In this document: positions 1-9,097 of the stretch, piece after piece
Layout: every line of letters starts with the position of its first letter
Position numbering within the stretch: the first letter of the stretch is position 1
Source: Candidatus Poseidoniaceae archaeon
GTDB lineage: Archaea > Thermoplasmatota > Poseidoniia > Poseidoniales > Poseidoniaceae
Reading direction: 5' to 3'
NCBI GenBank assembly: GCA_028822955.1
Contig: JAPKCL010000010.1
Coordinates: forward strand, 1 to 26,745
DNA length: 26,745 bases
Notes under the pieces: model-generated
Seen by the model: the letters and a program-made list of their open reading frames with translations, nothing else
What the model was told of the DNA's origin: nothing
The model's database searches: none
Made by a program: the position numbers and the translations under genes

Positions 1-15
1 TGGCATCGGGGCGCC

Positions 16-54
16 GGATTTCTAGGGGGTTCGCCCCCTGGAAATCCCTCTTTT
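16..54 (+). terminator. UUCG-loop hairpin followed by a T-run
   Basis: Bases 16-29 and 34-47 form a 14-bp stem (one T-G wobble, no mismatches) closed by the tetraloop TTCG at 30-33. CTC and a TTTT run follow at 48-54. The shape resembles an intrinsic terminator and would suit the end of a transcript entering from the left. Archaeal termination depends mainly on the T-run, so the hairpin may instead protect a 3' end. It is not a tRNA T-arm, because the seven-base loop and acceptor pairing are absent. Confidence 0.5.
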
Positions 55-132
55 ATTCATCTCCCACTCTTACATCTACCGATTTGTTCGTACTATGTAA
101 GAATTGATAACAGGTCAGTCGCTAGAAAGCAC

Positions 133-390
133 ATGTCCGAGAAGCGAGTCTTACGTAAGATGAAAAAACTCGCCTTGCGGATCACTGACAAAATGGAAAC
201 AGTCCGGGATGTCATGGAAGATTTGGAAATCGAATTTGAATTACTCCAAAAGCAGATCAGTAAACTTGAATCCAAGAAAGGCATTGAAATCACAGATGAA
301 AACCAAGAAGAAGTTGACATTGAAGATGAAGTCGATGAGATTATCGATTTAGAAAATACTTCTGTAGTTACCGTGCGACCAAAGTTTTGA
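133..390 (+). CDS. Small acidic coiled-coil protein, function unknown
   Basis: This 85-residue protein is rich in Lys and Glu and has no Cys. Residues 1-50 show heptad-like spacing of Leu, Ile and Met (for example LEIEFELLQKQISKLESK), which suggests one long amphipathic helix or coiled coil. Residues 51-75 are strongly acidic. There is no signal peptide or membrane segment, so it is probably cytosolic. The ATG at 133 has no convincing Shine-Dalgarno sequence. A weak TATA-like stretch (CTATGTAAG, 93-101) lies about 35 bases upstream, which would fit a short leader. The gene stands alone between the hairpin at 16-54 and the leader of the giant surface protein. I do not recognise the family; the charge pattern and clean reading frame are the only support that it is real. 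Confidence 0.55.
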   Translation: MSEKRVLRKMKKLALRITDKMETVRDVMEDLEIEFELLQKQISKLESKKGIEITDENQEEVDIEDEVDEIIDLENTSVVTVRPKF

Positions 391-555
391 GCACCTGATA
401 GGCACGTGTTCAGAATATTACTCATTCATGTGTATACATCGAGATGTTTTGGTTCGTAGATGATACGCAACGACTTCTGTGATACCAAAACACGCACCCG
501 CGCCACGGCCTTGAAATAGGGTATGTCGGTGGCAAAATGATTCCGAGGTGCCCAC
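391..555 (+). promoter_or_regulatory. Leader of the giant surface-protein gene with a 9-bp inverted repeat
   Basis: TGTTTTGGT (445-453) and ACCAAAACA (484-492) are perfect reverse complements separated by 30 bases. Inside the loop, TCGT (454-457) can also pair with ACGA (470-473), lengthening the stem on one side. A Shine-Dalgarno sequence GAGGTG (545-550) sits five bases before the ATG at 556 and fixes that start. No strong TATA box is evident; the palindromic GTATAC around 433 is the nearest candidate. The repeat could be an operator or a 5' UTR structure. Its role is inferred from position only. Confidence 0.4.
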
Positions 556-3500
556 ATGCTGTCCAAAACACACTTAGAGACCATCAGCCAACGCCAAAAG
601 CTCACCATGTCAATGACCATCATCATTTTGATGTTGACCAGCACAATGCTGGCTATTGTACAGGACTTTAGCGCAGAAGAAACAAAGCCTACACTTGTAT
701 TTAGTGAAGGTGAAAAAATCACTCAAGCCTCAGCCCAGTCAACCGAGCAAGGTGGGCAAGGCTCATGGAACGGTGGCCAAGATGCATGGCAACTTGAAGA
801 CCATCCAGTCCTTTCGGACCTCATGTGGTCAGACCCGGGAGTTGCTGCTGGAATTATCTCAGACGCATCGGCAATAGCAGCTATTATGCCATACTACTCG
901 ACACTCCTCGAAGAATCCAATAAAGATGATCACGACAATGATGGTGTCAGCGACCTTTACGATTTAGACGATGACAACGATGGAATTTATGACCTTCTCG
1001 AACGTTTCGATGGATGTTATGGAACCGATCCATTCGACCACGATAACGACGGTGTTCTCGATGCAGAGGATTGGGACGATGACAACGACGGTATTCTCGA
1101 AGGGCCAATAGACATTGCAGCCCTTGAAGCACTCGGTTTGGACCCACGGAATGTTAGTACTGACCGACGCCTTGACCCAAGCATCATTCACCCATGGACT
1201 GGACAAGCAGTTGGAGCATTCTACCTTGCAGACCAAAACCCAATGGATCACGATAACGATGGCGTTACCGATGAAGACTCCGACGGCTCTGGACCTGGAA
1301 GTTATGACGAAGACGACGATAACGACGCTCGTATTGACCAATTCAAATGGCCATGTGACCTTGACAGTGATGGCATCCAGGACTACTTTGATGACGATGA
1401 CGACGGTGACGGCGTTGACGATATCACTGACTCCCACCCATATAATGCATCAATAACAACGACGCATGCACAAGCAGGAAATCTTTACGATGCTCCAGTA
1501 AACTGGGATTTCAATTCATACCGTGCATATTCAGGCGGCATCAATTTCCTTACCTGGGAACTGAACCGAGTCAATGCAGTGAACGCCCCTTCAGTCACTT
1601 CAACATCACCAAATGGAGTGCCAGCATTTACCGAAATTATCGATGGCGACCTTGATGGCGACGGCATTCCAAACTTTATCGACCCTGATAACGATAATGA
1701 TGACACACCAGACAGTTCTGACACCGATGATGACAACGACGGAATCCTTGACATGTCAGACCCTGATGATGACAACGACGGAATCCCCGATGCTTGTTCT
1801 AACCTTGACGGCAATGGCGATATGTTGAATGATTACACTCGAACCAACACATCACCTTTCCAGACGCCTGGTGGAGACACAGACGGCATTCCCGGAATTG
1901 ATTGTGAAATGGACTATGACCAAGATTTAGACGATGACCGACTGCGGCCATTCGACCAGAACTACAATGCTGTTTACGACTGGTTGGACCCAGACATGGG
2001 TGGTACTCCAACTCCAGATAATCTGGGAGACATTTCGGTGAGCGGAGATGCAAATAATTTTGAATACGATTTAGATGACGACCAAATCTCAAATGAAAAT
2101 GATTCTTTCCCACTTGACAAATCTTCGGACGTTGCTTCATGGAATTGCCCAACAATTGCAAACCCAAACCCAGTAAACCCAGATTCACGCTGTAATACTC
2201 GTCGTGCATCCTATTCACAATTCAATGATTGGGACGGCGATGGAATCAACAATTGGATTGACGTCGACGATGATAACGACGGCATCATCGATCCGCTGGA
2301 CATCGATTGGGACTGTGACCTTGACAACGATGGAGACCTTCACGCTATCAACGGTGCACTTTACCGGGATGACGGACCAAACTCAGTTGACTCAGACATC
2401 GATGGAGATGGTCTTGAAAACGACATCGACTGGGATGATGACAATGACGGTATTTCTGACTTTTATGATCCAGATGACGGCAATTGTGGTGTGGTTGATT
2501 ATGACGCAAATGATAATTTTGCAAACCCCTACTACCCTATTGCAGACGGTGGCACACTCGATGGTAGCCAAGACAGCACCCCTTATACTGACAACTCAAC
2601 GGACCACTGGAACCTTGTGTTCTGGCACAATCCGTTCGCTGATGTCGTACTTGACTACAACGGCTATGACGCAACAACAACACCAGTTACACCTGGCACA
2701 GTTCCAGAATATTACTGGTTCCTCTTTGCTCGCTGGTCACCTTACAACGGTGGAAATGACTGGGATATCGACACAGATGGTGATTCACTTTCGAATGGAC
2801 TTGACATAGATCAAGATGCCGACGGCATGCCCGATTGGTGGGACCAAGACGAAGGTAACGATGGAATGCTCGATACCGACGACCTGAAGATGGGTGGAAC
2901 ATTCAACATGTCTCAATGTGGTTGGTCTGCCGGAAACCTTGGTGGAGGCTATGTTTGTGGTTACAGCTACGCTATTTCTTACCACATGCCGCTCAATGGA
3001 GTAAACGCTCAATTCGGCTCTCCATATTCAACTCGACCAGACGCTTTCATCGACCAAGGCGCAACACCTGGTGGCCCAAGCGGCAACTGGAGTTGTACCC
3101 CTGGTGCTCAAGGTGGCTGTTATCACTATGACTTCGGCGGCGATGGTACAGTCGAATCAGGTATTACACACTTCCAAATGCTCAACAATCGAGATGCTTT
3201 CGTAACTTGGATTGGATTGGCAGTAGGAATTTGGCAATGGACCTCCGACAACGGACTCGTTGCAGATTTCCCTGATGAACTCGGTGCGGATTTGATCAAT
3301 AACACCGTTGATGGAGACATCGATGGCGATTTCACGAATGCGACAATTGACCTCGATGACGATTATGACTCAGTGTATGATTGGTACGATGTTGATGACG
3401 ACAATGATGGAATTTGGGATTTCTTCGAAATCGATGTTGATGACGATCTTGATAACGATGCGAACCAAGAAAACGCCAATTTCTTCAGTGGAACAAATTG

Positions 3501-6500
3501 TGTTGATAACGATGACGACGGAAACGACGCAGACGTCGATGACGACGGTTATTTCCAAGCAGTTTGGGACCGAGGAATTCTTTCACAAGGCTTGATTCAA
3601 CCAACACTCTATGACGTCGACAACGATAACGATGCAGTTCCTGATGCAGAAGACCCTGATGACGATAACAACGGAATTCTCGACTCTGTCCAAGAGACAC
3701 TACCAAATTGTTTCTGGGGCGAAGAACAATCTCCGTTTGACAATGATAACGATGGAATCGTTGATTGGGCAGATGATGATTGGGACGCAGATGGAATTTC
3801 CAACACCGTAGAATTGGCAATCAGTCTTGTTGCTGCCTTCGACCATGATAACGACGGACAACGCGATGATATTGATACCGACGATGACCAAGATGGAATG
3901 CTTGATGATGATGAAGTCATACTCTGGCCTACACGCTTCGACCGTAACTCAACCAATCCTTGGGACCATGACGACTTTGGGGACGGAGAAGGACTTGCAA
4001 ACCCATTGGATGCAGGAACAGGACCAGATGCAATCGATAACGATGACGATAACGACACGCTTGTCGACGCTGATTTCGACCATCTTGAAGAAGGCGAAAC
4101 TGGATTCCCATGCTACAATGGGGGCGAATCAAGTGATTGGGATCATGACAACAATTGCGTGCTTGATGAAGATGACAAAGCACCAACATACATCACGCTC
4201 AATCTGCCTGATACTCTGTGGCTTGATGCCCAATCACCATCCATTTTCAGTGGGCACGTCGATTGGGTAAATCCAGTCACTGGTGCCTTTGAGCCTGCAG
4301 TTGGCCTTCCAGTCCAAGTCCATATTGAATGGGCTGACAATGGAACACTCGCAGTCGAGACAATCAACGTCTTGACGTCTGTAGTTGGTAACTTCACAGT
4401 TGGTCAATTCCTCTACCCTGAAGATTTGACAGTGGGCGACAATACCACCTACAGAGTCTATGCAATTGTGACTGAAATGTTTGCATTCAATGGCAATGAA
4501 TCCCAATCGTATTACTTGGGCGCTGAAGCAAACCTCACAGCTGACATTTACTTGGATAGTTATTTCCGAAGCGATGAACAACCATTCTGGATTGACATGT
4601 GGTCGTATTATACCGCTGATTTACAACGTGGCATCTTCGATAACTTAGTCCCAAGTGTACCATTCACCTTCTCTGTTCGAGGAGGAATCTTTGGCAACTA
4701 CACCCACCCGACTAATTTCACTGGACTTGGTGGAAACGGTTACCGTGGCGGAAGTAATGGATTTGTTTCCGTAACATTCGTCCAAGATATCGGCATCAAT
4801 GGTTTATGGAAACAAATTCAGTGGAATTCGACTCGAGACAATGGTGTTGGCCAAATTCCTGGCGGATATGAAGAAGTTGCTTGGGATGAACAATCGAAGG
4901 AACTCAAACCTCTCCTCGACGGAACCGGTGCCATAATTTCGTATGATTACACCAACACAAGCCTCCCCGCAGGCGATTATGAAGTAACGACGAATGTGCA
5001 ACCAGACCTAGCGCCTGAATGGCCATTCCCTTACCTTCATGGCGACAGTACCGAACCTCAAGCAATCCGTGTCATGCACCGCATGAACATCGAAGCGCAA
5101 ATGATCGTTGAGGGAACAAACCCAGTCTACTGGTATAATTCCTCAATCAATAACGGTGATGGTACCTTTGGAAACTGGGCAACGCTCTTCCATTCTGAAG
5201 CACTGAATGGTGCAGGTTTGAATTTCGATGACTACAAGAAGTCACACGTTCAAGCAAAGAATTGGGATGGAAACGCACTCAATCTTACTGGGCCGGAAAC
5301 TCAATTGCGAAACTTCATATCAACGAATTCAACTCATTGGTTCATCGCTTTGGTGAACGGTGGAGACGGCGATTTACCACCTTGTGGTGCAGTCGACCCG
5401 ACAGACCCAGACAGTTTAGTCCGGTGTGAAATCGTTCCGCAAATGAACACAGGCGACGCACTCTTCGTCACTGGTTCAGTCACCAACAGAACCAATGTTC
5501 CTTGGGATGCAGACCCAATTGCACTTCAAGTCGACATCGACGGCAATGGTCAATTCCTTGGCCAGCAAGAAACAGCCTACACGCAACGCCCGACAAAGGC
5601 CTGCCCAACATGTGCTGCAGAGTTTGAATACAACTGGTCTTGGTACAGCCAATACGGTTCCGGAACCTATGGAATGCGTGTTGATTTCACCAACTCGGCG
5701 TTCTACTTTACAGGTAACAGCTCCACTCTTGCTGCAACCGGTGCGTACATCAACGTCACAGTTGTTGGAACAACCGACTTCCAAACCACTTCAGTCCCTC
5801 GTTTGTATCGAAACACAACTACCACGATTCAAGCCAAATTGGTTGACAATTCCCTTCAGCCTGTTCGTAACGTACCAGTGAATTATACTTGGTCCGCAGA
5901 CGGCCGTTCTGGAGTCAATTATACCGATGATAACGGGTTCTTTGAGATACCATTCAACATCTCTGCTGCCGACTCATTAGGTGATTTCAATTTACAATTC
6001 GAATTTGCTGGAACACCGCTGCTCAAGGGCAACACTATGGTTCAACAAGTGTGGGTTGTATCGAGAACTTACCTTTCAATTGTTTCGACCGATCCTAATT
6101 TCCGTCAATCTGGAGATTTATGGTCCTTCACCGGACAAGTCACTGACGATAATACGACGCAAGTGCGTGATGCTGGAGGCGCTTCCTTAGATGGCGCATC
6201 CGCACCAAACGGCGGACTCGTTGATGTGATTTTCGAAGGAGTGGACTTTAATGGCGTTACACACCGTCAAATTGTTGCTACAGTTCGACCATCTGCAGGT
6301 TCAATCACTCTACCAGATGTTCAACCAGACAAAGCCCACATGTGCTATTACGACGGAAACGGTGACGGTATTTGGGACCGAGATATCAACCAGGATGGAA
6401 TCCTTGACCGCCTCGAAGCCAGCGGAATGTTCAACGGACAGGCAGGATGTCTCCAAGCCGATATTGCCCCATTGAACGCAACCGCTCTGAAAGAAGACCC

Positions 6501-8442
6501 AGCGTCTTTCCTTCCAGACGGATTCGGGCCAGTGAATGTCATTCTACGGTTTGAAGAAACTTTGCCAAACGAAGGTTGCGCACAACTGGAACCAGCCTCT
6601 CTTAGTATCCAGGGCGCGTGGGACTCTTGCCTCGGTGTGTCTGGAAACGACCACTTCAGATTGAAGATGACCAACAATGCAAATGGATTCTCCTTCATTG
6701 GTCGAACTGCTTTGTCAGTTGATGATCAAATCGTCTACACGAGCGAAGTAAGTCCAATTACGGGTGAAGTTATTCCAAAGCCAATGGTTGTTACAGGACA
6801 ATTACAAGACGAATTGGGCACTAATTTGACCAACCGTAAGATTCGTGTCAACTACGAGATGGTGAACAGTCAATCGAGCCCAACATCGTGTAACTCGGGA
6901 ATGACCGACCTCGATGGATACTTCTCTATCGAATGTCCGCTTTCCGATGTTTCTGCAGGAAAAGCAAAGGTCATCGTCACCTATTCGTCTTACGATAACA
7001 ACGATGCTTACCGCTATCAAAACGATACCTATGAAACCGAATTCGATGTCTTTTCGAACTCGACATTAGCTTTGAACGAAGTTGGACCATTCAAGTCCAG
7101 CGTCGAAACATGGACCGCACCAAACACGACTGAATACCCGGTTCTTTACCTCAAGGAATCGTTCCACGTCGATGCAAAACTGATGCAGTCCAACGGTCAG
7201 TATGTCGGTGGAAAGTGTCTGAATATCTATCTTGACCCTGAGCAAAACATCCGCCCAATTTCAACCATCCGCACCAGCGAAATCGATGGAACAGTTGAGT
7301 GGTTCAGTGGCGACCCAAGCCAAAACCCAACCTTGCGAGGCGTCGAAACAACTGGCGGTAAGTTGGAAGGCTTCCGCACGCTGCGTGTTGCCTTTGAACC
7401 CGACCTCAATGTCCCAGGTGGTTGCGATAAGGATTCATCAAATGTCTTGAATGGCTCCCATTTCGACCAACTGGTATTGGTTCGTTCTCGAATTGACTTG
7501 CAAGTGAAGCAAACATGGAGTCACACAGGCGATAATGGATTGGATAATGATGACGCAGTGATTGGTTCTATTGCGCTTCTGCGTGATCGACTGGACCTTG
7601 CTGTAGAAAACGAGGAAATCTGGTTCGTCCGTCAATATTGGTCTGATGAACTCAGTGAATGGGTTGTTGAAGGAACCAATAAATCGCGAACGAACGAGCA
7701 AGGTATTGCCGACTTCGAATGGTCCTTTGCCGGTCAAACATGTGACGGTGTCCCATGTTCAGGCCAATGGCGAATCATTGCGTACTATCCTGGTTCAACA
7801 TACTTCGAAGAGTCTCTTGACAATGTAACGCATGAAGTTACTTGGATGAAGGCAACTTCTATCCAAGCAGACGCAGGATTCTTCACTCCAGCCAAGACCA
7901 TGTCTTTCGTACTGGTTGCAATGGCATTACTCATTGCTGGAGCGATCTACTATCAGCGAGCCCAAGCTCGTCGTCAGGTCCAAGCACTCAAGGGTATTTT
8001 GACTGACACAATGATGCAACTTGAAGCCAGTAACGAATATATTGCAGCAATTTTCGAATGCTACAAGAATTTGGTTAAGCACTTCAAACGCTATGGCTTC
8101 ATGAAGAAGGTTTACGAAACCACTCGTGAATTCGAATCAGCCGTTCGCACAGCATTCAACATGGTGCCTTCTGACCAACTTGACCTCTTCCTCTCGGTCT
8201 TCGAAGAAGCACGTTATTCGGATCACAACATCGATGAAAGCCATCGTGACAAGGCATTGACTACCTTGGATGCAATTGCCCGTTCACTCACCGTCGCTCT
8301 TGGCGAAGGTGGCATGGTTGAACGCAAAGAATTGGTTAATCTGTATGACAAGCAAACAAGGGCTGGCGAATTCGTTGCAGCAGATGGCTCAGTCCGTCAA
8401 GCAGGAATCGTTGAAGGCGAAGGCACAGATTTCAAAATTTGA
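556..8442 (+). CDS. Giant membrane-anchored surface protein with Asp-rich (TSP3-like) Ca2+-binding repeats and a cytosolic DUF4129-like tail
   Basis: The protein has 2628 residues. Residues 20-36 form a hydrophobic N-terminal signal or signal-anchor. Residues about 124-1210 carry dozens of DxDxDG/DDDNDGI motifs, in places spaced 13 residues apart, as in thrombospondin type-3 repeats that bind Ca2+. Residues about 1215-2440 are Thr/Asn/Gly-rich and beta-like, with segments resembling Ig-like or carboxypeptidase-regulatory modules, plus an isolated Asp-repeat patch around nucleotides 6345-6420. A single membrane helix begins at residue 2449 and is followed by basic residues. The last ~155 residues are helical and cytosolic; ETTREF (2521-2526) and EEARYS (2550-2555) with their spacing resemble DUF4129, a domain usually found at the tail of transglutaminase-like membrane proteins. 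The probable role is cell envelope structure or adhesion. The start is set by GAGGTG at 545-550. A later ATG at 607 would keep the hydrophobic segment but has a poorer context. Confidence 0.85.
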   Translation: MLSKTHLETISQRQKLTMSMTIIILMLTSTMLAIVQDFSAEETKPTLVFSEGEKITQASAQSTEQGGQGSWNGGQDAWQLEDHPVLSDLMWSDPGVAAGIISDASAIAAIMPYYSTLLEESNKDDHDNDGVSDLYDLDDDNDGIYDLLERFDGCYGTDPFDHDNDGVLDAEDWDDDNDGILEGPIDIAALEALGLDPRNVSTDRRLDPSIIHPWTGQAVGAFYLADQNPMDHDNDGVTDEDSDGSGPGSYDEDDDNDARIDQFKWPCDLDSDGIQDYFDDDDDGDGVDDITDSHPYNASITTTHAQAGNLYDAPVNWDFNSYRAYSGGINFLTWELNRVNAVNAPSVTSTSPNGVPAFTEIIDGDLDGDGIPNFIDPDNDNDDTPDSSDTDDDNDGILDMSDPDDDNDGIPDACSNLDGNGDMLNDYTRTNTSPFQTPGGDTDGIPGIDCEMDYDQDLDDDRLRPFDQNYNAVYDWLDPDMGGTPTPDNLGDISVSGDANNFEYDLDDDQISNENDSFPLDKSSDVASWNCPTIANPNPVNPDSRCNTRRASYSQFNDWDGDGINNWIDVDDDNDGIIDPLDIDWDCDLDNDGDLHAINGALYRDDGPNSVDSDIDGDGLENDIDWDDDNDGISDFYDPDDGNCGVVDYDANDNFANPYYPIADGGTLDGSQDSTPYTDNSTDHWNLVFWHNPFADVVLDYNGYDATTTPVTPGTVPEYYWFLFARWSPYNGGNDWDIDTDGDSLSNGLDIDQDADGMPDWWDQDEGNDGMLDTDDLKMGGTFNMSQCGWSAGNLGGGYVCGYSYAISYHMPLNGVNAQFGSPYSTRPDAFIDQGATPGGPSGNWSCTPGAQGGCYHYDFGGDGTVESGITHFQMLNNRDAFVTWIGLAVGIWQWTSDNGLVADFPDELGADLINNTVDGDIDGDFTNATIDLDDDYDSVYDWYDVDDDNDGIWDFFEIDVDDDLDNDANQENANFFSGTNCVDNDDDGNDADVDDDGYFQAVWDRGILSQGLIQPTLYDVDNDNDAVPDAEDPDDDNNGILDSVQETLPNCFWGEEQSPFDNDNDGIVDWADDDWDADGISNTVELAISLVAAFDHDNDGQRDDIDTDDDQDGMLDDDEVILWPTRFDRNSTNPWDHDDFGDGEGLANPLDAGTGPDAIDNDDDNDTLVDADFDHLEEGETGFPCYNGGESSDWDHDNNCVLDEDDKAPTYITLNLPDTLWLDAQSPSIFSGHVDWVNPVTGAFEPAVGLPVQVHIEWADNGTLAVETINVLTSVVGNFTVGQFLYPEDLTVGDNTTYRVYAIVTEMFAFNGNESQSYYLGAEANLTADIYLDSYFRSDEQPFWIDMWSYYTADLQRGIFDNLVPSVPFTFSVRGGIFGNYTHPTNFTGLGGNGYRGGSNGFVSVTFVQDIGINGLWKQIQWNSTRDNGVGQIPGGYEEVAWDEQSKELKPLLDGTGAIISYDYTNTSLPAGDYEVTTNVQPDLAPEWPFPYLHGDSTEPQAIRVMHRMNIEAQMIVEGTNPVYWYNSSINNGDGTFGNWATLFHSEALNGAGLNFDDYKKSHVQAKNWDGNALNLTGPETQLRNFISTNSTHWFIALVNGGDGDLPPCGAVDPTDPDSLVRCEIVPQMNTGDALFVTGSVTNRTNVPWDADPIALQVDIDGNGQFLGQQETAYTQRPTKACPTCAAEFEYNWSWYSQYGSGTYGMRVDFTNSAFYFTGNSSTLAATGAYINVTVVGTTDFQTTSVPRLYRNTTTTIQAKLVDNSLQPVRNVPVNYTWSADGRSGVNYTDDNGFFEIPFNISAADSLGDFNLQFEFAGTPLLKGNTMVQQVWVVSRTYLSIVSTDPNFRQSGDLWSFTGQVTDDNTTQVRDAGGASLDGASAPNGGLVDVIFEGVDFNGVTHRQIVATVRPSAGSITLPDVQPDKAHMCYYDGNGDGIWDRDINQDGILDRLEASGMFNGQAGCLQADIAPLNATALKEDPASFLPDGFGPVNVILRFEETLPNEGCAQLEPASLSIQGAWDSCLGVSGNDHFRLKMTNNANGFSFIGRTALSVDDQIVYTSEVSPITGEVIPKPMVVTGQLQDELGTNLTNRKIRVNYEMVNSQSSPTSCNSGMTDLDGYFSIECPLSDVSAGKAKVIVTYSSYDNNDAYRYQNDTYETEFDVFSNSTLALNEVGPFKSSVETWTAPNTTEYPVLYLKESFHVDAKLMQSNGQYVGGKCLNIYLDPEQNIRPISTIRTSEIDGTVEWFSGDPSQNPTLRGVETTGGKLEGFRTLRVAFEPDLNVPGGCDKDSSNVLNGSHFDQLVLVRSRIDLQVKQTWSHTGDNGLDNDDAVIGSIALLRDRLDLAVENEEIWFVRQYWSDELSEWVVEGTNKSRTNEQGIADFEWSFAGQTCDGVPCSGQWRIIAYYPGSTYFEESLDNVTHEVTWMKATSIQADAGFFTPAKTMSFVLVAMALLIAGAIYYQRAQARRQVQALKGILTDTMMQLEASNEYIAAIFECYKNLVKHFKRYGFMKKVYETTREFESAVRTAFNMVPSDQLDLFLSVFEEARYSDHNIDESHRDKALTTLDAIARSLTVALGEGGMVERKELVNLYDKQTRAGEFVAADGSVRQAGIVEGEGTDFKI
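925..4185 (+). repeat. Degenerate Asp-rich repeat tract within the giant surface gene
   Basis: This stretch is packed with GAT/GAC codons encoding DxDxDGxxD motifs. Some units are nearly identical in DNA: GATGATGACAACGACGGAAT occurs at 1726-1745 and again 39 bases later at 1765-1784, a 13-codon repeat. Repeats are interrupted by longer spacer segments with aromatic and Cys residues (for example around 2500-3200). The repetitive codons create many spurious open frames on both strands. Recombination between units could change the repeat number. Confidence 0.8.
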
Positions 8443-8502
8443 AACCTCAGACCATACCTATTCGCCTTAACCTTCAAGGGGCCGGTGTGCTGTGGCTTGC
8501 CC

Positions 8503-8946
8503 ATGGAAGACTGGAAGCAACTCATCGACCAAGCCATGCAAGCCGAAACAACTGACACGATTGAAGCGCATGCGACTTACGGTAAAGCCGTACGCGCAGC
8601 ACTTGCCCAATCCCAAATGTTGTTGGGCGATCTTGAAGCAGCACAAATCATCGAATCGATTTACGGTGCCCTTGTTGCGTATTCTCAACAAGTCCTGCTA
8701 CGTATGAAGGCCGAAGACCCAGAAATCGGTGGTGTAGATCACGCATTCCGTGCAGGTCAAGCCTACGGCGTTTCATGTGTTCTGAACCATCTCATCGACC
8801 AATTAACCGATGTTGCTGGAGTTACGGCACTTGGTGCTCTCGACGACTTTTCAGATACCCTCCATGAGGAAATCATCATTCAAGGTCGAGCCGCAGGACT
8901 CACTGTAGAATTGCTTGATGCAAAGGGCGAGATTCTCTACGAGTGA
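8503..8946 (+). CDS. Small helical protein of unknown function
   Basis: From the ATG at 8503 the protein has 147 residues. It is Ala/Leu-rich and predicted mostly helical, with no signal peptide or membrane helix, so it is probably cytosolic. An in-frame GTG at 8485 has AAGGGG at 8476-8481 just upstream and would add six residues (MCCGLP); both starts are possible. The C-terminal stretch AGLTVELLDAKGEILYE looks like a small beta hairpin. The gene lies about 60 bases after the giant surface protein and 150 bases before the ribosomal operon, on the same strand. No catalytic motif or family is recognised. The long clean frame and the usual codon choice for this region support a real gene. Confidence 0.75.
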   Translation: MEDWKQLIDQAMQAETTDTIEAHATYGKAVRAALAQSQMLLGDLEAAQIIESIYGALVAYSQQVLLRMKAEDPEIGGVDHAFRAGQAYGVSCVLNHLIDQLTDVAGVTALGALDDFSDTLHEEIIIQGRAAGLTVELLDAKGEILYE

Positions 8947-9097
8947 ACCTTTATTGAATATTTATGGCGAGCGCCAGAATATGTCATCGAATCGAGAGTT
9001 TCGGTGCACTGCGACGCGAATGACACGGCGCCCGCGTCGGTGCATTGATAATGGGATGGCCGGTCGGCGAATTGCTTCAAAGCATCGAGGGAGTCAA
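8947..9097 (+). promoter_or_regulatory. Promoter and structured leader of the ribosomal protein operon
   Basis: A TATA-like AATATTTAT lies near 8957-8965, so transcription may start around 8985-8995, leaving a leader of about 100 bases. In that leader TCGGTGCACTG (9001-9011) is nearly repeated at 9037-9047 (10 of 11 bases). CGACGCG (9012-9018) and CGCGTCG (9033-9039) are perfect reverse complements around a 14-base loop. GAGGGA at 9087-9092 is the Shine-Dalgarno sequence for the ATG at 9098. The structure could be a regulatory target of the operon, which is inferred from position only. Confidence 0.45.

Noticed and set aside
24..47. 3' half of a tRNA (T-arm containing TTCG)
   Set aside because: With a seven-base loop the stem fails, no CCA or acceptor pairing is visible, and the sequence folds better as a simple 14-bp hairpin.
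925..4185. Regularly spaced near-identical DNA repeats resembling a CRISPR array
   Set aside because: The repeats stay in one reading frame, encode Ca2+-binding motifs, and vary in spacing and sequence in a codon-wise way.
964..4270. Many long open frames on both strands within the giant gene (for example 2204-2809 plus, 3609-4058 minus, 3827-4270 plus)
   Set aside because: They are by-products of the repetitive GAT/GAC-rich codons. Their translations are low-complexity runs of Thr/Met, Ser or Val/Ile with no recognisable domains, and the main frame is clearly the coding one.
8915..9097. N-terminal extension of L18e
   Set aside because: It does not resemble L18e, overlaps the previous gene, and a strong Shine-Dalgarno sequence marks the ATG at 9098.
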